DNA of 64,000 nt from Gemmatimonadota bacterium (lineage in GTDB: Bacteria; Gemmatimonadota; Gemmatimonadetes; Gemmatimonadales; Gemmatimonadaceae), in NCBI GenBank assembly GCA_020161135.1, contig JAIUOB010000005.1:310001-374000 (forward strand), written 5' to 3'. Shown one piece after another: positions 42,469 through 52,705 of this stretch. Under the pieces are notes generated by a model. The model worked only from the letters and a program-made list of their open reading frames with translations. It ran no database searches and had not been told where the DNA came from. How positions within the stretch are numbered: position 1 is the first letter of the stretch; each line of letters starts with the position of its first letter. A program made the translations under genes and the position numbers.

Positions 42469-43643
42469 CCGCCGCCCCGGCTCTCGCCCGGCCCGCGCAC
42501 GACGACCTGCGCCACGTGCGCCTGGCGCTCTTCACCGACACGTTCACGCCGCAGGTGAATGGCGTCGCGCACACCCTCGCGCGCCTGCGCCTGGCGCTCG
42601 AGGCGCGCGGCGGCACGGTGCAGGTGTTCACCCCCCATGATCCCGAGGCCACGCCGGACGCGAACGTGGCCCGCGCGCCAAGCGTGCCCTTCTGGGCCTA
42701 TCCGCAACTGCGACTGGCCTGGCCGGACGCGCGCACGGTGGACGCCACGTTGCGCGACTTCGCGCCCACGCTGGTCCATGTCGCCACGGAATTCGGCACG
42801 GGACTCGCGGGGCGCCGGGCGGCGCGTGTCCTGGGTGTGCCGTTGGTGTCGTCGTACCACACCAACTTCACGGCGTACGCGCAGCACTATCGGCTGGGCG
42901 CGCTCGCGACACCGGGGTGGCGATACCTGCGCTGGTTCCACGGTGCGGCGCGTCGCACGTACTGCCCGACGCACGCCGTGGCCAATGACCTCGCCGCGCG
43001 CGGCTTCGCACGATGCGCGGTATGGTCACGCGGCGTCGACGCGCGGCGCTTCAATCCCGCGCACCGCTCCGAGTCGCTGCGCGCGACGCTCGGCGCCACG
43101 CCGGATACGCTGCTGGTGTGCTGGGTCGGCCGACTCGGGGCCGAGAAGGGCTTGGGCGACGCGCTCGACGCGATGCGCATCGCCTCGGCCGCGCGCCCGG
43201 GGCACCTGCGCATGGTGGTCGTGGGCGACGGCCCGCACGAGGCCGAGCTACGGGCGCGGGCGCCGGAAGGCGTGCACTTCACCGGGCGTCTCGACGGGCA
43301 GGCGTTGTCGGAGGTGTACGCCAGCGCCGACCTGTTCGCCTTTCCGAGCACCACGGATACGTTCGGCAATGTCATGCTCGAGGCAATGGCGAGCGGCCTT
43401 CCCGTACTCGGTGCCGACGTGGGCCCCACGCGTGAGCTGCTGCACCCCGACCGGGGGTGGCTCGTGCCGCCGCACGACGTGACGGCGATGGCCGCGTGGC
43501 TCGTACGCCTCGTGGGCGACCGCATGGCGCTGCAGCGTGCCCGTCGCGCAGCGCTCACCTTCGCCGCGAGCTGCACGTGGGATGCGGTGTGGGATCGACT
43601 GTTCGCGGACTACGCGGCGTACGCCGCCGAGCATTCCTTGTAG
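42465..43643 (+). CDS. GT4-type glycosyltransferase, MgtA/SqdX-like
   Basis: A 392-residue GT-B enzyme. The N-terminal signature ALFTDTFTPQVNGVAHTL and PTLVHVATEFGTGLAGRRAA resemble the MgtA (mannosyl-glycolipid) and SqdX (sulfolipid) group; the donor domain has GRLGAEKGLGDAL and the E-x7-E motif within STTDTFGNVMLEAMASGLPV. It ends the PAP2-GT-deacetylase-GT operon. A diacylglycerol-based glycolipid product is an inference from relatives, not shown here. Confidence 0.9.
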   Translation: MTAAPALARPAHDDLRHVRLALFTDTFTPQVNGVAHTLARLRLALEARGGTVQVFTPHDPEATPDANVARAPSVPFWAYPQLRLAWPDARTVDATLRDFAPTLVHVATEFGTGLAGRRAARVLGVPLVSSYHTNFTAYAQHYRLGALATPGWRYLRWFHGAARRTYCPTHAVANDLAARGFARCAVWSRGVDARRFNPAHRSESLRATLGATPDTLLVCWVGRLGAEKGLGDALDAMRIASAARPGHLRMVVVGDGPHEAELRARAPEGVHFTGRLDGQALSEVYASADLFAFPSTTDTFGNVMLEAMASGLPVLGADVGPTRELLHPDRGWLVPPHDVTAMAAWLVRLVGDRMALQRARRAALTFAASCTWDAVWDRLFADYAAYAAEHSL

Positions 43644-43658
43644 GCTGGCCTGGCTACT

Positions 43659-43692
43659 GCCGACCGCGGGATCCGCCCGATCCGCGGTCGGC
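43659..43692. terminator. Bidirectional hairpin terminator after the glycosyltransferase operon
   Basis: GCCGACCGCGG (43659-43669) pairs perfectly with CCGCGGTCGGC (43682-43692), and GATC pairs inside the loop with one bulge. It lies in the 78-bp gap between convergent genes. There is no long T-run on either side. Confidence 0.6.
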
Positions 43693-43721
43693 GGTTCATC
43701 CGACATGCCGCTGTCGAGCGC

Positions 43722-45665
43722 TCAGCGCCGCAGCGACCCGCCCGGCTGAGTACCACTTGTATCCGTCAACGCCTCGAGAAAGGCCACCAGGTCCCGGCGG
43801 TCGCGCGCAGACAGGTCCAGGCGATCGCGCGGCAGGGTCTGGTTGTCGAGGTGCACGCCGATGCCGGCGCCGCCGCCACGGGCGTAGAAGTCGATCACCT
43901 GTTCGAGGGTGCGATAGGCGCCGTTGTGCATGTACGGCGCGGTGAGCGCGACGTTGCGCAAAGACGGCGTGCGGAACGCGTGGCGGTGCGGCGCCGCGCG
44001 CGTGACGCGAAAGCGGCCCACGTCGGCGTCGACGCTCGCGCCCGCCGTGTCGGCGCGCTGTGGGACGCCCAGCACCTCCACCTCCGTGCGCTGGTACGCG
44101 GGCGGCACCGTGCCGTTGGTCAGCGGCAGGAAGTGGCAGCTCGCACAGCGCGCCTTGCCCACGAACAGGTTGAGGCCACGACGTGCGGCGTCGGTGAGCG
44201 CATGCGCATCGCCGCGGAGCGCACGGTCCACCGGCGCGTCCAGGCGAGAGAGACTGCGCATGTAGGCGGCCAGTGCGGCCCGAATGCGGAGTGGCGTGAC
44301 GGTCGAGTCCTGCGCGTGCGCGGAACCGAACGCCGTACGGAACTGCGACACCACGGAGGTGTCACGAGCCAGAACGCCAGCGACGGCCGCCAGGCTGCCA
44401 TGCATCTCGGCGGCGTTCTCGATGACGTCGGTGACCTGATCCTCGAGGAACGCGGTGCGGAGGTCGGCGAACGAGCCCACCTGCAGGCCGACGTTGATAA
44501 TGGTGGGCGTGTTGCGGGCGAGCGCGGACCCGTCGGTGGCCCGCGCGGTGCGCAGGCCGTCAGTGAAGGCGCGCGACGGGACGTGACAGGACGTGCAGGC
44601 GCGCTGGCCGTCGCGCGACAGGCGTCTGTCGGTAAAGAGGCGTTCCCCCAGCGCCGCGCGGGACGGCGCGGCCGCGCTGTCGGGGGTGTACGAGAACGCC
44701 GCGACGTCGAAGGCGCCAGCATCTAAGGGCGAGGCCGCCGTGAGCCGAAACGCGCGTCGATCCTGCGGCACGCCCACGCCGCGCGCGGTGCGCAGCGCCT
44801 GCAGGGCATGCGCGAGCGGCACGAGGTAGTCGGCGATAAGTGACGCGAAGTCGGCGTCGTTGCGCGCGGTCGGTGCGCGCAGCGCGCGCGCCGCTGCGCT
44901 GCCGGCGTCCTGCCACCGCGCGGCCGCCGCGTCGTTCCACTGCCACGGTGCCAGCGAGCGGGTCACGCCCTCGAGCGCCCACACGGCTTCGGGGAGTGCG
45001 GCGTCGGCCACCGGGCTGTCGAACCCCGCGAGCCCCAGCGTCGTGATGCGGGCCAGCTCCAGGCGCGCGGCGTCGAAGACGTGCGCCGACGTCGTACGCT
45101 GCGCCGCGAGCATGGTCTGCGCGCGACGGACGACCGCCTGCAGCGTGATGACCTCCTGCACGAGCGCGTCACGCACGACCACCGGATCATCCCCGAAGAG
45201 CTGCTCCTCGATGACCTGGAAACCCATGGGAGGCACGACATACTCCGGCCCTTCGGATTCTTCCACTTCGGGCAGGGCCGGCCCATTCATTTCGCGCGTG
45301 GTGGACGGCGCGTAGTACTCGAGTCCGATCTCGGCGTGCTTGAAGGCGCGACGGGCATCGGAGAAAGCGTGCCGCGCAGCGGTCACGCTGGCGCTGTCGC
45401 GCAGCGCTTTCACGTGCGCGGTGAGCACGTCCACACGCTCGGCCAGCGTGTCCACCGCCGCGCGCCACACGTCCAGCGCGGCGCTCGCGCGGGCGCTGTC
45501 CGTGGGCGTTGCGGTTGAAAACGATGCGGCGATCGTCGTCGTGGCCCCGGTCGTGGTGGACGCCGCCGGCACATCACTGCGGCGACAGCTGGCGCCCACG
45601 GCGGCCATCAGCACCGCGGCGCCGAGGGCTGCGCGCACCCCGACCGAAGGCCAAGGGGCTCGCAT
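43722..45665 (-). CDS. Diheme cytochrome c peroxidase with N-terminal imelysin-like region (lipoprotein)
   Basis: Exported MauG/CcpA-type protein, 647 residues. Lipoprotein signal ending AVGASC with Cys27; then a helical region (about 60-290) bearing GFQVIEEQLFGDD, reminiscent of imelysin-like domains; then the peroxidase part with heme motifs CTSCH (357-361) and CASCH (507-511) and conserved RNTPTIINVG and RTPSLRNVALTAPYMHNG. Reduction of H2O2 or oxidation of a partner protein in the periplasm is expected. Its ATG shares one base with the stop of the upstream PhoX-like gene. Confidence 0.92.
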   Translation of the reverse strand: MRAPWPSVGVRAALGAAVLMAAVGASCRRSDVPAASTTTGATTTIAASFSTATPTDSARASAALDVWRAAVDTLAERVDVLTAHVKALRDSASVTAARHAFSDARRAFKHAEIGLEYYAPSTTREMNGPALPEVEESEGPEYVVPPMGFQVIEEQLFGDDPVVVRDALVQEVITLQAVVRRAQTMLAAQRTTSAHVFDAARLELARITTLGLAGFDSPVADAALPEAVWALEGVTRSLAPWQWNDAAAARWQDAGSAAARALRAPTARNDADFASLIADYLVPLAHALQALRTARGVGVPQDRRAFRLTAASPLDAGAFDVAAFSYTPDSAAAPSRAALGERLFTDRRLSRDGQRACTSCHVPSRAFTDGLRTARATDGSALARNTPTIINVGLQVGSFADLRTAFLEDQVTDVIENAAEMHGSLAAVAGVLARDTSVVSQFRTAFGSAHAQDSTVTPLRIRAALAAYMRSLSRLDAPVDRALRGDAHALTDAARRGLNLFVGKARCASCHFLPLTNGTVPPAYQRTEVEVLGVPQRADTAGASVDADVGRFRVTRAAPHRHAFRTPSLRNVALTAPYMHNGAYRTLEQVIDFYARGGGAGIGVHLDNQTLPRDRLDLSARDRRDLVAFLEALTDTSGTQPGGSLRR

Positions 45666-47125
45666 CAGCGCGACAGCCCCTTCACGACCACCATCATGCT
45701 GGCCTGATTCTCCGTCGGACGCAGGGTGCCACCGTCCACGCCGGCGTACTTGAGCGCGCGCCACGAGTGCGGCTGCAGCGCGAGCACGAACGTGTCCGCC
45801 TGACCCAGTTGTCCTGACACGTCGATCATGGCGCCGTACTCCCACCCGGCCTTGCCGGCCGGACGCGCGCCGACGGCATTGTACAGTGCCGCGTCGGTGG
45901 CCGTGCGGCGATGGTCCATCTCGAGCACCGGACGCAACTCGCGCGTGGCGATGTTGTACTGGTAGATGTAGGCGTCGTGCGTCTCGTCGCCGTAGCCGTT
46001 GTCGTCTTCCTGGATGTACACGTAGTTCGTGCCGACCATGATGTTGTCGGGATTCTGGAAGAGACGCGCCGGGCCCGTGCGGTCGTCACCGTCGGCGATC
46101 ACCTCGAGCGTGCCCTTGAGCGGGTCGTTCGCGTCCAGGCGCAGGCGGTAGGCACGCCCGTACTTCGAGCGGCTGTAGTCAGCATTCACGCCGCTGTTGT
46201 TCTGCCCGGTGGCCACGAAGTAGATCTCGCGGCTGTTGGCGGCGGAGCCCTTGCGGTAGTCGAGGTCCTCGACGCGCGCGAAGCGCACCGCGTTCACCCC
46301 CGCGGCGGCCAGGTTGACCTGACGCCCGGTGAGCGTCTTCTGGTTGGCGATCTGCCGGAACTCGACCGGGTAGGTCTGCCCGACGTTCATGTCCCGCTCG
46401 CGGATGTTGTTGTCGCTGCGCGCGAGCACGTAGAGGTTGCCATTGTCGAGATCACCAACGGTGTTCGAGACGTACATGGCCACCTGGCCCCCCTCGGCGC
46501 CCGAATCGTCGTCGCCGATGAGCACCACCGTCCGGTTGGCATACGCATCCTTCGGGAGTGGCACCGCGTTCTCGGTGTTCCAGCGCCCGAACGCGGCGAG
46601 GTACTTGGGCGTGTTGGCCGAGCCCGACGGATCGACCGCGAGAATCTCCGACTCCTCGCTGCTCTCGCCGGCCGTGATGAACAGCGGTCCGAACCCGTGC
46701 ACCTCGGGCGTCGCCAGCGTGGCCGAGCAGAGGCGATAGCGGCCGGCCGTGGAGTTCACGACGTAGTCGCCCGAGAGCGGCTTGAGCGTGGCATCGAAGC
46801 GCACGCGCGACACCGCAAAGTTGTCCTCGTGGTTGGTGAGGAGCGTGAACGTGCCGTCGGTGTTCCGAATCAGCCCGGCGCCGTCGGCCGAGCCGCCGAA
46901 GATGAAGTTCGGCGTGTTGGGGAGCACGTCGTCGCTGCTGATGAGCGAGTAGATCTCGACGCCCGACACCAGCGAGCGCACGAGCGTCGGGGTGACCGAC
47001 TGGTTCCTGAGGGTCACGGGCGGCACGGTGACCGCATCGGTGCCGTTGTCGTCGCCGCAGCCGGCGACGAGCAGCGTCGCCAGGCCGAGGGGCGCGAGGG
47101 CAAGGCGGGGCGGGAGGAAGCGCAT
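45665..47125 (-). CDS. PhoX-like (DUF839) lipoprotein, possible phosphatase
   Basis: A 486-residue exported lipoprotein (lipobox LVAGC, Cys23). The mature part resembles the PhoX/DUF839 beta-propeller: LLTNHEDNFAVSRVRF with the metal-ligand glutamate, GRWNTENAVPL, EDLDYRKGSAANSREIYFVATGQ, and FQNPDNIMVGTNYVYIQED. Known PhoX enzymes are Ca2+/Fe-dependent phosphomonoesterases; whether all ligands remain cannot be confirmed by eye. The ATG at 47125 lies inside a 10-bp inverted repeat with its own leader. The following cytochrome c peroxidase gene is translationally coupled. Confidence 0.85.
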   Translation of the reverse strand: MRFLPPRLALAPLGLATLLVAGCGDDNGTDAVTVPPVTLRNQSVTPTLVRSLVSGVEIYSLISSDDVLPNTPNFIFGGSADGAGLIRNTDGTFTLLTNHEDNFAVSRVRFDATLKPLSGDYVVNSTAGRYRLCSATLATPEVHGFGPLFITAGESSEESEILAVDPSGSANTPKYLAAFGRWNTENAVPLPKDAYANRTVVLIGDDDSGAEGGQVAMYVSNTVGDLDNGNLYVLARSDNNIRERDMNVGQTYPVEFRQIANQKTLTGRQVNLAAAGVNAVRFARVEDLDYRKGSAANSREIYFVATGQNNSGVNADYSRSKYGRAYRLRLDANDPLKGTLEVIADGDDRTGPARLFQNPDNIMVGTNYVYIQEDDNGYGDETHDAYIYQYNIATRELRPVLEMDHRRTATDAALYNAVGARPAGKAGWEYGAMIDVSGQLGQADTFVLALQPHSWRALKYAGVDGGTLRPTENQASMMVVVKGLSR

Positions 47126-47180
47126 GTCCGGATACAGTGGAGGGGTGCGCCACGACGCGCGCATTCGCGTCGGACATGCG

Positions 47181-47210
47181 AAAAACGCGGCGCCGTGCCA
47201 CGGCACCGCG
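47181..47210 (-). terminator. Intrinsic terminator with U-tract between degP-like gene and phoX-like gene
   Basis: On the minus strand a 12-bp arm pair (CGCGGTGCCGTG and CACGGCGCCGCG, one G-U wobble) is followed directly by TTTTT (47185-47181). This is the only hairpin plus T-run I found in the window. It can end transcripts from the protease gene or act as an attenuator in the phoX-like leader. Confidence 0.7.
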
Positions 47211-47251
47211 ACGCGATCGTCTCCATGTTGTCACGGACACGTCCCGGCAAC

Positions 47252-47287
47252 ATGAAGGGCCCGAAGCGCGTGCTCCGGGCCCTTCAT
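47252..47287 (-). terminator. Strong hairpin after the degP-like gene
   Basis: ATGAAGGGCCCG (47252-47263) and CGGGCCCTTCAT (47276-47287) form a perfect 12-bp stem around a 12-nt loop, 28 nt past the protease stop codon. No U-run follows; a second hairpin with one lies 42 bp further on. Confidence 0.7.
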
Positions 47288-47315
47288 CAACCTCCGCTGG
47301 TGCAGCGCAGCGGGC

Positions 47316-48848
<1,533 letters not shown>

Positions 48849-48915
48849 GGTCGGTACGTGGTGTAGTGTTGCGGGACCTCGAACGGCGTGACTGACGCTT
48901 CGATCAGACACCGAA

Positions 48916-48941
48916 GCCCCGCCGGGAGTTTCCGACGGGGC
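48916..48941 (-). terminator. Hairpin terminator after dnaK
   Basis: GCCCCGCCGG (48916-48925) and CCGACGGGGC (48932-48941) pair over 10 bp with one wobble around GAGTTT. It lies 23 nt past the dnaK stop; the following minus-strand sequence CTTCGGTGTCT is only mildly U-rich. Confidence 0.65.
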
Positions 48942-48964
48942 CCCGGGTACAGCGGAATCTACTG

Positions 48965-50899
48965 TTACTTCTTGTCGTCGACGATCTCGTAGTCGGCTTC
49001 GGCGACTTCCTCGGCCTTGCCGGCGCCGGCCGCCGCGTCGCCCGCGGGGGCATCGGCCGGCGGGGCCTCGGACTGCGCCGACTGCTGCTGATAGAACGCC
49101 TGGCCGGCTTCGCTGTACGCCTTCGACAGCTCTTCCTGCGCGGCGCGGATCTCGTTCAGGTCGTCACCGCGCAGCGCCTTGCGGCTCCGCTCGATGGCGG
49201 CGTCGATCCGCTCCTTGAGGGGCGCGGCCACCTTGTCGCCCCACTCCTTCACGTTCTTCTCGACTTCGTACGTCTGCGAGTCGAGACGGTTGCGGGTGTC
49301 GATCTCCTCGCGACGCTTCTTGTCCTCGGCCGCGTTCTTCTCGGCGTCCTTCACCATCTTGTCGATCTCGGTGTCCGAAAGGCCGCTGGACGCCTCGATG
49401 CGGATCTTCTGCTCCTTGCCCGACGCCTTGTCGCGCGCGGCCACGTGCAGGATGCCGTTCGCGTCGATGTCGAACGTGACCTCGACCTGCGGCATGCCAC
49501 GCGGAGCGGGCGGGATGCCCGAGAGCTGGAACTTGCCGATGGTGCGGTTGTACACGGCCAGTTCGCGCTCACCCTGCAGCACGTGGATCTCGACCGTGCT
49601 CTGGTTGTCGTCAGCGGTGGAGAACGTCTCCGCCTTCTTGGTGGGGATGGTCGTGTTGCGCGGGATGAGCACCGTCATCACGCCGCCGAGCGTCTCGATG
49701 CCGAGCGAAAGCGGGGTGACGTCGAGGAGGAGGACGTCCTTCTGCTCACCGGTGAGCACCGCGCCCTGGATGGCCGCGCCCACGGCGACGACCTCGTCCG
49801 GGTTCACGCCCTTGTTCGGCTCCTTGCCGAAGAAGCCCTTCACGACTTCCTGGATCTTCGGGATGCGCGTCGAGCCGCCGACGAGGATGACCTCGTCGAT
49901 TTCCGACGGCTTCATGCCGGCGTCGTCGAGCGCCTTCTTCATGGGCTCGAGGGTGCGCTGGATGAGGTCGTCGACGAGCTGCTCGAACTTGGCGCGCGAG
50001 AGCGTGTAGTTGAGGTGCTTCGGCCCCGACTGATCGGCCGTGATGAACGGCAGGTTGATGTCCGTCGAGCTCGCGCTCGACAGCTCCATCTTCGCCTTCT
50101 CGGCCGCCTCCTTGAGGCGCTGGATGGCCATCGGATCCTTCGACAGGTCGATCGCCTGGTCGCGCTTGAACTCCGCGACGAGCCAGTCCATGACACGCTG
50201 GTCGAAGTCGTCACCACCGAGGTGCGTGTCGCCGTTGGTGCTCTTCACCTCGAACTGGCGCGTGCCGTCGACGTCGTACAGCTCGAGGATCGAGATGTCG
50301 TACGTACCGCCGCCGAGGTCGAACACGGCGACCTTCTCGTCGGTCTTCTTGTTCTTGTCGAGGCCGTAGGCGAGGGCCGCCGCCGTGGGCTCGTTGATGA
50401 TGCGCAGCACTTCGAGGCCGGCGATCTTGCCGGCATCCTTGGTGGCCTGGCGCTGGGCGTCGTTGAAGTAGGCCGGCACGGTGATGACGGCCTTGGAGAC
50501 GCTGTGGCCGAGGTAGTCCTCGGCGGTCTGCTTCATCTTCTGCAGCACCATGGCCGAGATCTCGGGCGGCGTGTAGCGCTTGCCCCCGACCTCGACGGCG
50601 GCCACGTCGTTCGGGCCGGCGACGATCTTGTACGGCACGCGCCCCTGCTCGCCCTGGGCTTCGGCAACCCGGCGGCCCATGAAGCGCTTGATGGAGAAGA
50701 TGGTGTTCTGCGGGTTCGTGACGGCCTGGCGCTTGGCGATCTGGCCGACCAGGCGCTCGCCGTCCTTCGTGAAGCCGACCACCGACGGGGTCGTGCGACC
50801 GCCCTCGGCGTTCGGGATGACGACCGGGTCACCGCCTTCGAGGACCGACACGACGGAATTGGTGGTTCCGAGGTCGATACCGATAACTTTTTCAGCCAT
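48965..50899 (-). CDS. dnaK: Chaperone protein DnaK (Hsp70)
   Basis: ATP-dependent cytoplasmic chaperone, 644 residues, full length. The N-terminus [15 protein letters not shown] is the phosphate loop; [14 protein letters not shown] and [10 protein letters not shown] complete the nucleotide domain; the substrate-binding domain runs from about 390 to 510, followed by the helical lid and the [14 protein letters not shown] tail. No dnaJ or grpE is adjacent, so it is a single-gene unit between a rhomboid gene (divergent) and a protease gene. The leader contains GC-rich hairpins and no CIRCE element. Confidence 0.98.
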   Translation of the reverse strand: MAEKVIGIDLGTTNSVVSVLEGGDPVVIPNAEGGRTTPSVVGFTKDGERLVGQIAKRQAVTNPQNTIFSIKRFMGRRVAEAQGEQGRVPYKIVAGPNDVAAVEVGGKRYTPPEISAMVLQKMKQTAEDYLGHSVSKAVITVPAYFNDAQRQATKDAGKIAGLEVLRIINEPTAAALAYGLDKNKKTDEKVAVFDLGGGTYDISILELYDVDGTRQFEVKSTNGDTHLGGDDFDQRVMDWLVAEFKRDQAIDLSKDPMAIQRLKEAAEKAKMELSSASSTDINLPFITADQSGPKHLNYTLSRAKFEQLVDDLIQRTLEPMKKALDDAGMKPSEIDEVILVGGSTRIPKIQEVVKGFFGKEPNKGVNPDEVVAVGAAIQGAVLTGEQKDVLLLDVTPLSLGIETLGGVMTVLIPRNTTIPTKKAETFSTADDNQSTVEIHVLQGERELAVYNRTIGKFQLSGIPPAPRGMPQVEVTFDIDANGILHVAARDKASGKEQKIRIEASSGLSDTEIDKMVKDAEKNAAEDKKRREEIDTRNRLDSQTYEVEKNVKEWGDKVAAPLKERIDAAIERSRKALRGDDLNEIRAAQEELSKAYSEAGQAFYQQQSAQSEAPPADAPAGDAAAGAGKAEEVAEADYEIVDDKK

Positions 50900-51034
50900 G
50901 GGGTGCTCGTTGAAGAAGTCCAGCAGGGGCCCCGCATCGGGGCGGGGTCGGGGGCCGGGGGCGATCTCCCGAGGGAGCCCCGATGTCCGCTGAATCCCAA
51001 GGCAAGCGGTGGGCCGTAATTCCCCTGCCGGAGC

Positions 51035-51056
51035 GGCGCATTCTGCGGAGTGCGCC
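51035..51056. promoter_or_regulatory. Inverted repeat GGCGCA-N10-TGCGCC upstream of dnaK
   Basis: Six-base perfect arms at 51035-51040 and 51051-51056, centred about 146 bp before the dnaK start and 66 bp before the rhomboid start. The leader closer to dnaK (50929-50943) also folds as GCCCCG-CAT-CGGGGC, and CTCCCGAGGGAG (50966-50977) is self-complementary. The 212-bp gap has no CIRCE (GCACTC-N9-GAGTGC) and no clear sigma-32 pair. Confidence 0.4.
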
Positions 51057-51111
51057 CCCGTCCCGCGTCTGTCGGGTCGGCAGACTGCCATTTTGACCAC
51101 GGTGCCGTGCC

Positions 51112-51882
51112 ATGTTTCCCGTCTCTGACGACAATCCCACCCTCCGCACCCCGGTGATGACCATCGCGGTCCTGGTCGTGACCTGGGCCGTGTGGCTGCT
51201 GGTGCAGGGGGCGGGGAGCCCGCTGGCGCTGGCGGTGAGCGTCTGCAACCTCGGGATGGTCCCTGGCGAGATCAGCCACCTGGCGCCGCTCGGGCAGGGG
51301 GTGCCACTGGGGCGGGTGGACGGGCAGGCACTGGGGTGCTTCATCGACGATGAACGGATCAACACGTTCACCCCCGTCATCTCGATGTTCCTGCACGGGA
51401 GCTGGGCGCACCTCATCGGCAATTCGGTCTACCTGTGGGTGTTCGGCAACAACGTCGAGGACAGCATGGGGCGGGTACGCTTCCTCGCGTTCTACCTGCT
51501 CACGGGCGTCATCGCGGCCGGCGCGCACATCGCCATCGACCCCACCTCGCCGGTCCCGACGGTGGGAGCATCGGGCGCCATCTCCGGCATCATGGGGGCG
51601 TACCTCGTCATGTACCCGCGCGTCCGGGTGCGCACGTACATCCCGCCCATCTTCCTCTTCCGCTTTCCGGCGTGGCTGGTGCTGGTGATGTGGTTCGGCG
51701 CGCAGCTGCTGACCGGGTTGCCGCAGCTCTCGCCGCTGCGCCGCGAGATCATGGGCGGCGTGGCGGTGTGGGCGCACATCGGCGGCTTCGTGGCCGGCGT
51801 GCTGCTGGCGCGGCTGTTCGAGAACACCGACCTGGTTCGACGGCGGAAGGCGCTCGGCGACGCGAAAGTGGTTTGGTCGTGA
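51112..51882 (+). CDS. Rhomboid-family intramembrane serine protease
   Basis: A 256-residue protein with about six membrane helices. The [10 protein letters not shown] block (95-104) is the family signature, the catalytic Ser154 is in GASGAISG and the catalytic His222 in [10 protein letters not shown]. It cleaves membrane-spanning substrates within the bilayer; the substrate is unknown. Divergent from dnaK, followed by a small hairpin. Confidence 0.94.
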   Translation: MFPVSDDNPTLRTPVMTIAVLVVTWAVWLLVQGAGSPLALAVSVCNLGMVPGEISHLAPLGQGVPLGRVDGQALGCFIDDERINTFTPVISMFLHGSWAHLIGNSVYLWVFGNNVEDSMGRVRFLAFYLLTGVIAAGAHIAIDPTSPVPTVGASGAISGIMGAYLVMYPRVRVRTYIPPIFLFRFPAWLVLVMWFGAQLLTGLPQLSPLRREIMGGVAVWAHIGGFVAGVLLARLFENTDLVRRRKALGDAKVVWS

Positions 51883-51939
51883 ACCGTCGCGCGGCGCCTG
51901 GTCGCGTCGCGGATGTGTAACGGGCGCGACAATCGGCGT

Positions 51940-51979
51940 GGCCCCGATGGCGCGGGGCCTCTGGTGACGTAATCGTTAC
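51940..51979 (+). terminator. Hairpin after the rhomboid gene, followed by a second palindrome
   Basis: GGCCCC (51940-51945) pairs with GGGGCC (51954-51959). Directly after it GTGACG-TAAT-CGTTAC (51964-51979) is a near-perfect palindrome (one mismatch) and the most AT-rich spot of the 194-bp gap before the DUF47 gene; it may be a promoter-linked operator for the phosphate operon. No PHO-box-like tandem repeat was recognised. Confidence 0.4.
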
Positions 51980-52076
51980 AGCGCGCGTGGTATCGCGCCC
52001 GGCGTCAGGGCTGCTTTCGTTGTGGCGGCCCGGACGACCGGCACCGAGGTCATCCGCTCACTCATCCAACGCCCCA

Positions 52077-52688
52077 GTGAAGCTTTTCGCCAAGGACGAC
52101 TCCTTCTTCGACTCGTTCCGCGTGCTGGCGGGACACATCGGCGAAGCGGCCCGCCTGCTGCGCTCGCTCCTCGAGAATCCCGCCGACTCGGCGCGCATCT
52201 CGCCGCAGATCAAGAAGGTCGAGACCGACGGGGACGCCATCGTCGTGCAGATCAACCAGCGCATCGACACCAGCTTCGTCACGCCGCTCGATCGCGAAGA
52301 CATCCACCTGCTCGCCAAGCGCCTCGACAACGTCATCGACCTCATCAACGGCGCCTCGCGCCGCGTGGCGATGTTCCGCGTGAAGGTGCCCCGCGCCGAC
52401 GGCGTCGCCATGGCCGACGTGCTCGTGCGCGCCGCCATCGAGATCCAGCAGTCGGTGGGCGACGTGACCAAGCGGCAGCGCATGCTCGAGCATGGCCGCG
52501 CGATGAAGGTGCTGGAGGAAGAGGGGGATGCGCTGTACGCGCAGGCGGTGGGCGCGCTCTTCGAGCACGACGAGCCGGCCATCGAGGTGCTCAAGTGGAA
52601 GGAGATCTACGACGCCCTCGAGCACGCGATCGATGAGTGCGAGGACGTGTCCAACGTGCTCGAGAGCATCGCGCTCAAGAACAGCTGA
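52077..52688 (+). CDS. DUF47 / PhoU-like phosphate transport accessory protein
   Basis: A 203-residue all-helical protein of the DUF47 family, typically paired with Pit transporters and thought to regulate them in the cytoplasm. Segments VKLFAKDDSFFDSF, DREDIHLLAKRLDNVIDLI and DALEHAIDECEDVSNVLE (acidic, metal-binding-like helix) are characteristic. The only suitable start is the GTG at 52077. The pit gene begins 17 nt downstream. Confidence 0.92.
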   Translation: MKLFAKDDSFFDSFRVLAGHIGEAARLLRSLLENPADSARISPQIKKVETDGDAIVVQINQRIDTSFVTPLDREDIHLLAKRLDNVIDLINGASRRVAMFRVKVPRADGVAMADVLVRAAIEIQQSVGDVTKRQRMLEHGRAMKVLEEEGDALYAQAVGALFEHDEPAIEVLKWKEIYDALEHAIDECEDVSNVLESIALKNS

Positions 52689-52705
52689 CGCCGACTGACG
52701 CTCCT

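Noticed and set aside
43722-47125. Imelysin / EfeO-type iron uptake operon
   Set aside because: Only the N-terminal region of the peroxidase recalls imelysin; no EfeU permease or DyP peroxidase is present, and two CxxCH motifs define the protein as a cytochrome c peroxidase.
49445-51019. 524-codon plus-strand frame opposite dnaK
   Set aside because: Mirror of a fully conserved DnaK gene, with no independent motif.
50900-51111. CIRCE element for HrcA control of dnaK
   Set aside because: No GCACTC-N9-GAGTGC or close variant was found; GGCGCA-N10-TGCGCC differs in sequence and spacing.
51883-52076. PHO box upstream of the DUF47-pit-ppk1 operon
   Set aside because: I looked for tandem CTGTCAT-like or TTCATA-like repeats and found none; only an unrelated GTGACG palindrome is there.
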